The notes under the pieces are model-generated. The model was not told where the DNA came from. It saw only the letters and a program-made list of their open reading frames with translations, and ran no database searches. A stretch of DNA of 64,000 bases from Verrucomicrobiota bacterium (GTDB lineage Bacteria; Verrucomicrobiota; Verrucomicrobiia; Opitutales; Opitutaceae): the NCBI GenBank assembly GCA_016235555.1, contig JACRKC010000006.1, positions 62,001-126,000 of the forward strand, given 5' to 3'. Position numbers and translations under genes: made by a program. Below, in pieces: positions 31,883 through 40,234 of this stretch; the stretch's first letter is position 1; every line of letters begins with the position of its first letter.

Positions 31883-34336
31883 CTACTTCTTCTTGTTGAG
31901 CGCAGCGCTGAACCAGTCGCCGGTGAGGTTTTGCGGCGCGCGGGGGGAGGTGGGTGGCGCACTCCGTGCGCCGCCGGCCGCGCGCGGAGCGCCCGGCCCA
32001 CCGGGCGGTTTCTGCCCCGGCGCCGTCTTCGGGCCGATCACGGGATTGCTCCGCATCGAGAGCGCGATGCGCTGGCGCGGGAGATCGACCTCGGTGACGG
32101 TGACCTGGACCTTCTGGCCGGGTTTCACGACGGTGTTGGGTTCCTTCACGAACTGATCGGCGAGCTGGGAGACATGCACGAGGCCATCCTGATGGACGCC
32201 GATGTCGACGAAGGCACCGAACGCGGTGACGTTGGTCACGAGGCCGGGAAGTTTCATGCCGGGCTTCAGGTCTTCGGGCTTGTTGACGCCCTCGGTGAAG
32301 CTGAAGGCCTCGAACTTCTCGCGCGGATCGCGGCCGGGCTTGGCGAGCTCGGCCATGATGTCGGTGAGCGTGGGCAGGCCGACATCGGCGGTGACGTAGT
32401 GCTCGAGTTTGATCTTCGCGCGGAGTTTCGCGTCGCGCATGAGGTCGGCGACGGTGGCGCCGCAGTCGGCGGCCATCTTTTCGACGAGGGCGTAGCGCTC
32501 GGGGTGCACGGAGCTGGCGTCGAGCGGATGCGCGCTGTCGCGAATGCGGAGGAAGCCGGCGGCCTGTTCGAACGCCTTCGGGCCGAGACGCGGAACTTCC
32601 TTGAGATCGGCGCGGGACTTGAAGGGGCCTTTCTCGTTGCGGCGCGTGACGATGGCGGCGGCGACGGCGGCGTTGAGGCCGGAGACGTAGCTGAGGAGTT
32701 GTTTCGAGGCGGTGTTGAGCTCGACACCGACGCGGTTCACCGAGCTGACGACCGTGTCGTCGAGGGAACGCTTGAGCGCGCCTTGATCGACGTCGTGCTG
32801 GTATTGGCCGACGCCGATGGATTTCGGATCGAGCTTCACGAGTTCGGCGAGCGGGTCCATGAGGCGGCGACCGATTGAGACGGCGCCGCGCACGGTGATG
32901 TCGTGGTCGGGGAACTCCTCGCGGGCGACCTCGCTCGCGGAGTAGATGGACGCGCCGGATTCGTTGACCATCACGACGGGGATGGTCGATGGCAGCCCGA
33001 GGGCGCGCACGAAGGCCTCGGTCTCGCGTCCCGCGGTGCCGTTGCCGATGGCGACGGCCTCGACTTTGAAGAACTTCACGAAGCCGAGAATCTTGTCCTT
33101 CGCCTCCTCGGCCTGGCGGTCGGGGTAGACGACGTCGTTGTGCAGCAGCTTGCCCTGGCGATCGAGGAGCACGCATTTGCAGCCGGTGCGAAAACCGGGA
33201 TCGATCGCGAGCACGGCGCGCTGGCCGAGCGGGGCGGAGAGGAGGAGTTCGCGGACGTTGTCGGAGAAGACCTTGATGGCGGCTTCGTCGGCGCGCTTTT
33301 TCGATTCGAGGCGCATCTCGGTTTCCATCGCGGGGGCGAGCAGGCGCTTGGCGGCGTCCTGCACGGCGAGCGTGACGTGGTCCGAGCAGGTAAGTGGTGT
33401 GGGGGTAGGGGCGGCCGGCCCCAGCCGCCCTGGGTTGCTGGGCGCGCTGGGCGAAGGCGCGTTGGAACCCAGGCCGGCTCGGAGAGCCGGCCCTACCTTC
33501 ACGAAGAGCGACTGCACCTCGGCGAACGCGGCGGCTTCCTCGGGCAGCTGCACGCGCATCATGAGGAAGAGTTCCTTTTCGCCGCGGCGCATCGCGAGCA
33601 CGCGGTGCGACGGGGCCTTGGCGAGCGACTCGCTCCACTCGAAGTAGTCCTTGAACTTGGCCGCCTCGGGATCGCCGTCCTTACCGGGGACGACCTTCGA
33701 TGAGACGACGGCGTCTTTCTGGAAGAGGGCGCGGAGCTTGGCGCGGGCGTCTTTGTCGTCGGCGATGCGCTCGGCCAGGATGTCACGGGCGCCGGCGAGC
33801 GCTTCGTCGGTGGAAGCGATGGTGGAAACCTGATTCTTGCCATCGTCGGCGGTGTATTCGCGACCGACGTAGTCCTTGGCCGCGGCGAGCGGATCAGTGG
33901 CGGCGTCCTGGGCCCAGATGAGTTCGGCGAGCGGTTCGAGGCCCTTTTCCTTGGCGATGGTGGCCCGTGTGCGCTTCTTCGGGCGGAACGGCAGGTAGAT
34001 GTCCTCGAGGACGGCGAGCGTGTCGGCGGCAGCGATGGCCTTTTCGAGCGCGGGCGTGAGGAGGTTGCGCTCCTTGAGTGAGGCGAGGATGGAGGCGCGG
34101 CGCTCGTCGATGGCGCGGAGGTTTTCGAGACGGTCGCGGATCGTGGTGATCTGGACCTCGTCGAGCTCGCCGGTGACCTCCTTGCGGTAGCGCGCGATGA
34201 AGGGCACGGTGGCGCCCTCGGCGAGCAGCTGCGCGGTGGCGGCGACTTGGAAGACCTTGACGTTGAGCTCGGCCGCGAGGCGGAGCACGTGGTCGGCGTT
34301 GGGTTGCGTGGGGGTCGGCGTGGCGACGGCGGACAT
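31883..34336 (-). CDS. tex: Tex family RNA-binding transcriptional accessory protein
   Basis: About 817 residues from ATG 34336. The N-terminal Tex helices read AEGATVPFIARYRKEVTGEL and DIYLPFRPKKRTRATIAKEK. The YqgF-like domain follows (AVLAIDPGFRTGCKCVLLD, then AIGNGTAGRETEAFVRALGL), then the helix-hairpin-helix part (DPKSIGVGQYQHDVDQGALK, GPKAFEQAAGFLRIRDS) and an S1 domain (TNVTAFGAFVDIGVHQDGLV). The order is that of E. coli and Pseudomonas Tex. Tex binds nucleic acid and helps transcription-related processes. Two REP-like elements are embedded, at residues 281-311 (before the YqgF domain) and about 779-796 (in the tail after S1). Both lie in regions with no conserved function. Confidence 0.9.
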   Translation of the reverse strand: MSAVATPTPTQPNADHVLRLAAELNVKVFQVAATAQLLAEGATVPFIARYRKEVTGELDEVQITTIRDRLENLRAIDERRASILASLKERNLLTPALEKAIAAADTLAVLEDIYLPFRPKKRTRATIAKEKGLEPLAELIWAQDAATDPLAAAKDYVGREYTADDGKNQVSTIASTDEALAGARDILAERIADDKDARAKLRALFQKDAVVSSKVVPGKDGDPEAAKFKDYFEWSESLAKAPSHRVLAMRRGEKELFLMMRVQLPEEAAAFAEVQSLFVKVGPALRAGLGSNAPSPSAPSNPGRLGPAAPTPTPLTCSDHVTLAVQDAAKRLLAPAMETEMRLESKKRADEAAIKVFSDNVRELLLSAPLGQRAVLAIDPGFRTGCKCVLLDRQGKLLHNDVVYPDRQAEEAKDKILGFVKFFKVEAVAIGNGTAGRETEAFVRALGLPSTIPVVMVNESGASIYSASEVAREEFPDHDITVRGAVSIGRRLMDPLAELVKLDPKSIGVGQYQHDVDQGALKRSLDDTVVSSVNRVGVELNTASKQLLSYVSGLNAAVAAAIVTRRNEKGPFKSRADLKEVPRLGPKAFEQAAGFLRIRDSAHPLDASSVHPERYALVEKMAADCGATVADLMRDAKLRAKIKLEHYVTADVGLPTLTDIMAELAKPGRDPREKFEAFSFTEGVNKPEDLKPGMKLPGLVTNVTAFGAFVDIGVHQDGLVHVSQLADQFVKEPNTVVKPGQKVQVTVTEVDLPRQRIALSMRSNPVIGPKTAPGQKPPGGPGAPRAAGGARSAPPTSPRAPQNLTGDWFSAALNKKK
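31950..32001. repeat. REP-like pair in the tail of tex
   Basis: The ends are GTGGGTGGCGCACTCC and GGAGCGCCCGGCCCAC. The right arm repeats 7237-7262 with one change. It encodes the Gly/Pro/Ala/Arg-rich sequence PPGGPGAPRAAGGARSAPP near the Tex C-terminus. Confidence 0.65.
33405..33496. repeat. REP-like inverted pair inside tex (GTAG/CTAC)
   Basis: The left arm is GTAGGGGCGGCCGGCCCCAG and the right arm ends GCTCGGAGAGCCGGCCCTAC. Both continue into the CCTGGGTT/AACCCAGG pair, so they are matched although their stems differ. It encodes about 30 residues (ALRAGLGSNAPSPSAPSNPG and onward) without a stop. Confidence 0.78.
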
Positions 34337-34443
34337 GCGGAGAAAAGTTTCCGAAGACACCGCGCGCGGCAGACCGCGCAATCACGAAAACGAAATCCCG
34401 GCACATAGTTGCGTTGACGCCGCGGGGCGACACGGTTTCGCGC

Positions 34444-34938
34444 ATGAAAATCCTCCTGCGTTTTGTTGCGACGATGCTGGCCGCCGGTGTGCTCCGCGCC
34501 GCGGACGACGCCGCGGTCATCGAACAACAGGTCGCCGACGCGGTGAAATCGCCGGGCATCACGGTGGTGCATTTCTGGGCGACGTGGTGTCCGAACTGCG
34601 TGGCGGAGCTGGCGGAGGGCTGGCGGCCGTTTGTCGAGAAAAACGCCGGCGTGAACTTCGTGTTCATCAAGTCCTGGGACGAGAAACCGGGGGCGCCCGT
34701 GCTCACGAAATACGGTCTCGGGCCCCAAAAGAATTTCGTCGCCTACGACCACCCGAACCCCTCGCGCCGCGATGGCGAGAAGCTGGAGCGCTTCCTCGGC
34801 TTCCCGATGATGTGGGTGCCGACGACGTGGGTGTTTCGCAACGGCCGCCAGCGCTACGCGATGAATTACGGGCAGGTGCGCTTCTCGATCCTGCAGCAGA
34901 TGATCGACGACGCACCGGCGGGGAAGTGGGACAAGTAG
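34444..34938 (+). CDS. Exported thioredoxin-like (TlpA/AhpC-TSA) protein
   Basis: About 164 residues from ATG 34444, with a short signal peptide (MKILLRFVATMLAAGVLRA). The thioredoxin core has VVHFWATWCPNCVAELAEGW, where Trp-Cys-Pro-x-Cys is the redox motif, and a cis-Pro region near MMWVPTTWVFRNG. A periplasmic disulfide reductase role is expected. The stretch between (WDEKPGAPVLTKYGLGPQKN) is longer than in plain thioredoxin. It starts 107 bases from the divergent tex start and does not belong to an obvious operon. Confidence 0.82.
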   Translation: MKILLRFVATMLAAGVLRAADDAAVIEQQVADAVKSPGITVVHFWATWCPNCVAELAEGWRPFVEKNAGVNFVFIKSWDEKPGAPVLTKYGLGPQKNFVAYDHPNPSRRDGEKLERFLGFPMMWVPTTWVFRNGRQRYAMNYGQVRFSILQQMIDDAPAGKWDK

Positions 34939-34952
34939 GCCCCGCGCTTCGC

Positions 34953-35023
34953 GGTAGCAGCCGAGGTGACGAGGCTGGCCGACTTGACCTTCAGTCCGCC
35001 GGCCTCCTCACGTCGGCCGCTAC
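34953..35023. repeat. REP-like inverted pair (CAGCC stem), no insertion
   Basis: It begins GTAGCAGCCGAGGTGACGAG and ends CCTCCTCACGTCGGCCGCTAC. It shares head and stem with the outer element 28607-28852. It lies between the thioredoxin-like gene and uxaE. Confidence 0.75.
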
Positions 35024-35122
35024 ACTCTGACGGTCAGTCATAAAAAGCGGACACGCGTCCGCACCCGGGGCTTGTGTCGCTGGGGCGAATCTGCGGAAGT
35101 GGACCTCCCGCGCATTACCGCC

Positions 35123-36976
35123 ATGTCCTCGATCAACGCGTTTCTCCTCAAGCACAACCTCCGGATCGCGACCAATCCCTGTGTGTCGCCCGACTTCTGC
35201 CTCGATTGGGGCGCGCTCAGTGCGAAGCTGAAATCCGGCGCCGCCGGCGTGAAGGTTTACGAGAAGAGCCGGTTCGGCACCAAGGCCGGGGAGATTGTCT
35301 TGCTGGAGGATGGCGCGACTGGCGACTGCGCCTGGAAACTCGCCGCGAAAAACACCACGCTCCTCGACGGCGGCGAGGCGCTGGCGGATGGTTCGACGGT
35401 TTACCCCGCGACCTTCGCGAACCTGCTCAAGCTGAAAAATCTCGCGCAGGAGCATAATCCGGCCTGCACGATCTTCCCGACGGCCGCGGAAAAACTCGGC
35501 CAGAGCACCCTCGGCCTCGGCGCGCGTTTCACGACGCTGCACTGGCCGGCGACGGAGTGGGCGATGAGCGCGTTGTCGCTCGGCTTCACGGCCAACCAGA
35601 ATTCGATCCCGCGCGAGCTCGTCTATGACGTCGACGTGATGCTCGCCGGCCAGCTCGACACCGTGCCGTTCCCGTTCATCGGCACCAACGTCCCCGAAGG
35701 TCATCAGGGTCAGAGCGTCGAGGGCATGAGCCACGGCTGCGTGATTTCGAAGCTGAAGACCGGCTTCCATCGGCGCGGTATCGCGTGGTCGTTCAACGCC
35801 GACCACCAGCCCATCGGCGGCAAGTTCGACGTGCGCGAGGATGCGCTCGTCACCGGCTGCGTGCTCGCGAGCTACATCACTTTCGATCTCTCGCCCGAGT
35901 TGGCGCAGACGAAAGTCGCCGACGATGCCGGCGTGTGGGTGAAGGCCAATGTCCCCGCCGACCTCATCGCGAAGGTGAAGGCCCGTGTCGCGAGTGTCGG
36001 GCTCACGTTGAACGAAGCCGATTTCGCCAAGCTCCTCGCCTACGTCTGGCCGTCGCTGCAGAAGATGAAGCGCCGCGACGAAAAATACGCCGCCGCGCGC
36101 GCCAAGCTTTTCACCACCGACGTCGGCCGCAGCTACCTGCGCGAACTCTCGATCGACGAATTGCCCGGCCTCACCACGCCCGAGACGACCGCGATCATGC
36201 TGTCGCTCTGCGAGGCGCTCGGCATGAAGATCCACTTCGTGGCGCCGGCGTTCGGCTTCCAGAAGAACATGCCGTATCCCGACAACGCGCAGCTGCGCGG
36301 GCTCGCCGAGAAACAGTGGGCGGTGTGCAAGCAGTTCGGCGCGTCGATCGGGTTCCACTCGGGCTCCGGCAAGTCGGCCGAGAATTACCAGGTCATGGGC
36401 CAGGTGACCGGCAGCCGCCTCGAGATCAAGACCAGCGGACGCTACACCTACGAAATGGGCCGCGCGCTCTTCGCCTCGAAAGACATCGCCGACCAGGCGC
36501 TCTGGCGCGACTGGTATAAGTTCACGCTCGATCTCGCGGTGCTGGGCGCCTTCGCCGCTGATGCCACGGAGCAGAAGATGGCGCGCTCCTTCATTGTCGA
36601 CGCGCTGACGAAGTCGGGCGAGCCGACCGAAGTCTTCTCTACCTCGGGCACCACGCGCACCGCGCTCGAAGCGCTGCCGGCGAGTCCGGAGCACATGTTC
36701 TGGTTCGAATACAACTTCCTCTACGTGCTCGCGGCCAGCGGTCGCGCGGAGAAGGCCGCGCTCGGCGATCACACGCCGGCGGGTTACCAGCAACGCGCGC
36801 GTTTCTACACGATCAGCGACGAGGGCCGGCTCAACTTCGCCAAGAACGTCGCGAGCTACATCGTGTTCCTCGCCGAGAATACCGCTCTCGCGCCCGCCGC
36901 CACTTGCGCCGCCGCCCGGAAGCTCCTCGAGCGTTACACGACGCTCGCGGACATGCTTAACGACATCTCCAAATAA
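35123..36976 (+). CDS. uxaE: Tagaturonate epimerase family protein (UxaE)
   Basis: About 617 residues from ATG 35123. The opening is MSSINAFLLKHNLRIATNPC; conserved parts are GSTVYPATFANLLKLKNLAQ, SVEGMSHGCVISKLKTGFHR and GFHSGSGKSAENYQVMGQVT. The last resembles the phosphate/metal loop typical of the family. The characterised UxaE of Thermotoga converts D-tagaturonate to D-fructuronate with a divalent metal. This fits the next gene, UxaC, which makes tagaturonate from galacturonate. Together they replace the reductase/dehydratase branch of the E. coli galacturonate route. The protein is longer than Thermotoga UxaE. Cytoplasmic; no signal peptide. Confidence 0.78.
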   Translation: MSSINAFLLKHNLRIATNPCVSPDFCLDWGALSAKLKSGAAGVKVYEKSRFGTKAGEIVLLEDGATGDCAWKLAAKNTTLLDGGEALADGSTVYPATFANLLKLKNLAQEHNPACTIFPTAAEKLGQSTLGLGARFTTLHWPATEWAMSALSLGFTANQNSIPRELVYDVDVMLAGQLDTVPFPFIGTNVPEGHQGQSVEGMSHGCVISKLKTGFHRRGIAWSFNADHQPIGGKFDVREDALVTGCVLASYITFDLSPELAQTKVADDAGVWVKANVPADLIAKVKARVASVGLTLNEADFAKLLAYVWPSLQKMKRRDEKYAAARAKLFTTDVGRSYLRELSIDELPGLTTPETTAIMLSLCEALGMKIHFVAPAFGFQKNMPYPDNAQLRGLAEKQWAVCKQFGASIGFHSGSGKSAENYQVMGQVTGSRLEIKTSGRYTYEMGRALFASKDIADQALWRDWYKFTLDLAVLGAFAADATEQKMARSFIVDALTKSGEPTEVFSTSGTTRTALEALPASPEHMFWFEYNFLYVLAASGRAEKAALGDHTPAGYQQRARFYTISDEGRLNFAKNVASYIVFLAENTALAPAATCAAARKLLERYTTLADMLNDISK

Positions 36977-36990
36977 ACCTTCGCCGTCTG

Positions 36991-37055
36991 GTAGGTCGGG
37001 CTTTACGCCCGACACGCTTCACCGCAAAAAATGTCGGGGATAAACCCCGACCTAC
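36991..37055. repeat. REP-like inverted pair between uxaE and uxaC
   Basis: The left arm is GTAGGTCGGGCTTTACGCCC and the right arm ends GGGGATAAACCCCGACCTAC. Each is a hairpin. The same pair in swapped order appears at 61127-61186. It could attenuate transcription or protect mRNA between the two genes. Confidence 0.8.
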
Positions 37056-37067
37056 GAAATCTCAGCC

Positions 37068-38498
37068 ATGGCCAAAACCCCCTTCATCCACGCCGACTTT
37101 CTGCTCGCCACCAAGCAGGCCCGCGCTCTCTACCACGACTTCGCCGCGGACGAGCCGATTTACGATTACCACTGCCACCTGCCGCCGGACCTGATCGCGA
37201 AGAACCACCAGTTCGCCGACCTGCAGGAGCTCTGGCTCGGCGGCGATCACTACAAGTGGCGTGCGATGCGCACCAACGGCGCCAACGAGCGCTTCTGCAC
37301 GGGCGACGCCACGCCGCGCGAGAAATTCCAGGCCTGGGCCGAGACCGTGCCGCACACGTTGCGCAACCCGCTCTACCATTGGACGCACCTTGAGTTGAAG
37401 GCTTACTTCGGCGTCACCGAGCTGCTCGACGGCAAGTCGGCCGAGCGCATCTGGAAAAAAGCCAATGCCCTGTTGCCGAAGCGCCGCGTGCACGACCTCA
37501 TCAATATGTCCAAGGTCGCCGTCGTCTGCACCACGGACGATCCGGCCGACTCGCTCACGCATCACGAGGCCATCGCGAAGAACCCCGGCAAATTGAAGGC
37601 GAAGGTTTATCCCGCCTACCGCCCCGACAAGGCCCTCGCCGTCGGCAACCCCGCCGGCTTCAACGTGTGGGTCAACAAACTCGCCGCCACCGCCGGCACG
37701 GAGATCAAGAAATTCGACGACCTCCTCGGCGCGCTGAAGAAGCGCCACGACGATTTTCACGCCATCGGCTGCCGCGTGTCCGACCATGGCCTGGAGAGCG
37801 CGCTCTCCGAACCCTGCACGCATGCGCAGGCGAAGATGATCTTCGACGCCGTCCGCGGCGGCCGCGCCGCCACGCCCGAGGAAGCCGTTCGTTTCGGCTC
37901 CTACCTCATGCTCGAGATCGGCAAGTGGAACGCCGCGCGCGGCTGGGTGCTCCAGCTCCACCTCGGCGCGCTGCGCAACAACAACGCCCGCCTCCTCGGC
38001 AAGCTCGGGCCCGACACCGGTTTCGATTCGATCGGCGACTTCCCGCAGGCTGCGGCGCTCTCGCGCTACCTCAACACGCTCGATTCCACCGATCAGCTCC
38101 CGCGCACGATCATCTACAACAACAACCCGATCGATAACTACGTTTTCGGGACGATGATCGGCAATTTCCAGGACGGCTCCGTCGCCGGCAAGATGCAGTT
38201 CGGCTCCGGCTGGTGGTTCCTCGACCAGAAGGAGGGCATGGAGTGGCAGATGAACGCGCTCTCGAACCTCGGTCTCCTCTCGCGGTTCATCGGCATGATC
38301 ACCGACTCGCGCAGCTTCGTGAGCTACCCGCGCCACGAGTATTTCCGCCGCACGCTCTGCAACCTCCTCGGCGCCGACATGGCCGCGGGCCTCATCCCGA
38401 ACGACCTCAAGCTCGTCGGCCCGATGGTGAAGAACATCTGCTTCGCCAACGCCCGCGACTACTTCGGCCTGCAGCTCGCGCCGGAGTTTTCGAAGTAA
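37068..38498 (+). CDS. uxaC: Uronate isomerase
   Basis: About 476 residues. The amidohydrolase-type metal motif is visible in IYDYHCHLPPDLIAKNHQFA (His-x-His). The protein also has LWLGGDHYKWRAMRTNGANE, VVCTTDDPADSLTHHEAIAK and GWWFLDQKEGMEWQMNALSN. These match UxaC, which interconverts D-glucuronate/D-fructuronate and D-galacturonate/D-tagaturonate. Length is the family norm. It lies between uxaE and a hexuronate-type MFS transporter in the same direction, so it belongs to the uronate catabolic unit. REP-like pairs lie on both sides of the gene. Confidence 0.93.
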   Translation: MAKTPFIHADFLLATKQARALYHDFAADEPIYDYHCHLPPDLIAKNHQFADLQELWLGGDHYKWRAMRTNGANERFCTGDATPREKFQAWAETVPHTLRNPLYHWTHLELKAYFGVTELLDGKSAERIWKKANALLPKRRVHDLINMSKVAVVCTTDDPADSLTHHEAIAKNPGKLKAKVYPAYRPDKALAVGNPAGFNVWVNKLAATAGTEIKKFDDLLGALKKRHDDFHAIGCRVSDHGLESALSEPCTHAQAKMIFDAVRGGRAATPEEAVRFGSYLMLEIGKWNAARGWVLQLHLGALRNNNARLLGKLGPDTGFDSIGDFPQAAALSRYLNTLDSTDQLPRTIIYNNNPIDNYVFGTMIGNFQDGSVAGKMQFGSGWWFLDQKEGMEWQMNALSNLGLLSRFIGMITDSRSFVSYPRHEYFRRTLCNLLGADMAAGLIPNDLKLVGPMVKNICFANARDYFGLQLAPEFSK

Positions 38499-38508
38499 CC
38501 TTTTTTCT

Positions 38509-38602
38509 GTCATTCTGAGCGCAGCGAAGAATCCAATTGAACTTTCGCCGCGGTGCGCGCCGACGAATCTCCTGCTGGATTCTTCGCTTCGCTCAGAATG
38601 AC
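38509..38602. repeat. Inverted pair with ATTCT/AGAAT stems
   Basis: It begins GTCATTCTGAGCGCAGCGAA and ends TTCGCTTCGCTCAGAATGAC. Each arm can form a hairpin of ATTCT with AGAAT. A related copy lies at 56962-57043. It sits between uxaC and the transporter gene. Confidence 0.78.
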
Positions 38603-38637
38603 AAATCCAGTCAGCGCGTTCCCCACCACCCCCGCCT

Positions 38638-40143
38638 ATGACTAGCCCCGCCACCGCCGCCGCCGACAAGCGCACCAACTTTCGTTGGATGATCGTCGTG
38701 CTCCTCTTCTTCTGCACGACGATCAACTACGTCGATCGCAACTCGCTCTCGGTCCTCAAGACCATCCTCGAAAAGCAGCTGAGCTGGAGCGAGGCCGACT
38801 ACGGGTGGATCCAGTTCGCGTTCACGTTCGCCTACGCCGCGTTTCCGCTCCTCCTCGGCCGGCTGATCGACCGCATCGGCGTCAAGACGGGGCTCGCGGC
38901 GGCGCTGATCATGTGGTCGGCGGCCTCGATGGCGCTCGGCCTCGTGCACAGCGTGCTGGGCTTCGCCGCGGTGCGTTTCCTCCTCGGCCTTGCGGAGTCG
39001 GCCAATTTCCCCGCCTCGATCAAGGCGATCGCGATGTGGTTCCCGCAGAAGGAACGCGCGCTCGCCACCGGCCTCTTCAATTCGGGCACCAACGTCGGCG
39101 TGATGGTTTCGTTCGGCACGGTGTGGCTCGCGGAACAGTTCGGCTGGCAATGGGCGTTCGTGACCATCGGCGCGATCGGCTTCATCTGGCTCATCTTCTG
39201 GAAGTGGGGCTTCGACAAACCCGAGGAGAGCAAGCACGTCTCGCCCGCCGAGCTGGACTACATCCGCGCCGGGCAGCCGAAGGGCGAGGAGAAGCTCAAC
39301 CTCCCGTGGACGACGCTGCTGCGCTACGGGCAGATCTGGCCGTTCCTCATCGCGAAATTCCTCACCGACCCGGTGTGGTGGTTCTATCTCTACTGGCTGC
39401 CGTCGTATCTTTCGAAGGAGCGCGGCCGCGACCCGATGAAGAGCGCGCTGCTGCTCGCCCTCATCTACACCGGAGCGAGCGTGGGCTCGATCGTGGGCGG
39501 CTGGCTCTCCGGCTTCCTCATCGGCCGCGGCTGGAAGATCGGCGCGGCGCGCTACGGCGCGATGCTCGCGCCCGCGATCCTCATGCCGTTCTCGATCGTG
39601 GCGTATTACACGGAGAGTTTCGGACTGTGCGTGGCGCTCATCAGTCTCGCGACCGCCTGCCACCAGGGCTGGTCGGCCAATGTGTTCACGTCGGCCACCG
39701 ACCTCTTCCCGTCGAAGGTGTCCGGCTCGGTCGTCGGCCTCGGCGCGACGACGGGCGGCATCGGCGGCATGTTCCTCACGTTGCTCGCCGCGCTGGTCAT
39801 CCAGTGGACGGGGAACCAGAAGCTGGTGTTCATCTGGGCCGGTCTGATGCATCCGCTCAGCCTGTTGATTTACTGGCTGTGGCTCGGCACGAACTTCACG
39901 CCGGCCAATGTCGACACGCCGCCCGACGAGACCAAGTCGCACACGCCGCTGCTCACCGCCGGCTCGATCATGGCCGTGGCCGGCGTCGTGCTGGTCGGCC
40001 TGATCTGGCAGAACTGGGCGGTCTGCGTGAAGGCCGCGAAGCTCGCCGGCGCCGCCGGCGCCGCGACCGCCGCCTCCGGGGTGTTGATCATCGGCGTCGC
40101 GCTCGTCTACGCGGGCATGGCGAAGAAACCGGCCGCCGCGTGA
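38638..40143 (+). CDS. MFS transporter of the hexuronate (ExuT/ACS) type
   Basis: About 501 residues with twelve or more helices. The start RWMIVVLLFFCTTINYVDRN and the loop LLGRLIDRIGVKTGLAAALI are the MFS anion:cation symporter pattern. RFLLGLAESANFPASIKAIA, then FPQKERALATGLFNSGTNVG, is typical of ExuT, GudP and related uptake proteins. The C-terminal 70 residues add two extra hydrophobic segments (LTAGSIMAVAGVVLVGLIWQ, GVLIIGVALVYAGMAKK) that the common form lacks. It follows uxaE-uxaC in the same direction and probably imports hexuronates released outside the inner membrane. Confidence 0.85.
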   Translation: MTSPATAAADKRTNFRWMIVVLLFFCTTINYVDRNSLSVLKTILEKQLSWSEADYGWIQFAFTFAYAAFPLLLGRLIDRIGVKTGLAAALIMWSAASMALGLVHSVLGFAAVRFLLGLAESANFPASIKAIAMWFPQKERALATGLFNSGTNVGVMVSFGTVWLAEQFGWQWAFVTIGAIGFIWLIFWKWGFDKPEESKHVSPAELDYIRAGQPKGEEKLNLPWTTLLRYGQIWPFLIAKFLTDPVWWFYLYWLPSYLSKERGRDPMKSALLLALIYTGASVGSIVGGWLSGFLIGRGWKIGAARYGAMLAPAILMPFSIVAYYTESFGLCVALISLATACHQGWSANVFTSATDLFPSKVSGSVVGLGATTGGIGGMFLTLLAALVIQWTGNQKLVFIWAGLMHPLSLLIYWLWLGTNFTPANVDTPPDETKSHTPLLTAGSIMAVAGVVLVGLIWQNWAVCVKAAKLAGAAGAATAASGVLIIGVALVYAGMAKKPAAA

Positions 40144-40234
40144 GGTGGGCAGGCGCGTCCCTGCGCCTGCATTCGTCCCCTCCGTTCTCTTCGTCCCCTG
40201 CGCGCACGGGGACGTGCGCGCCCACCCACGGCAG

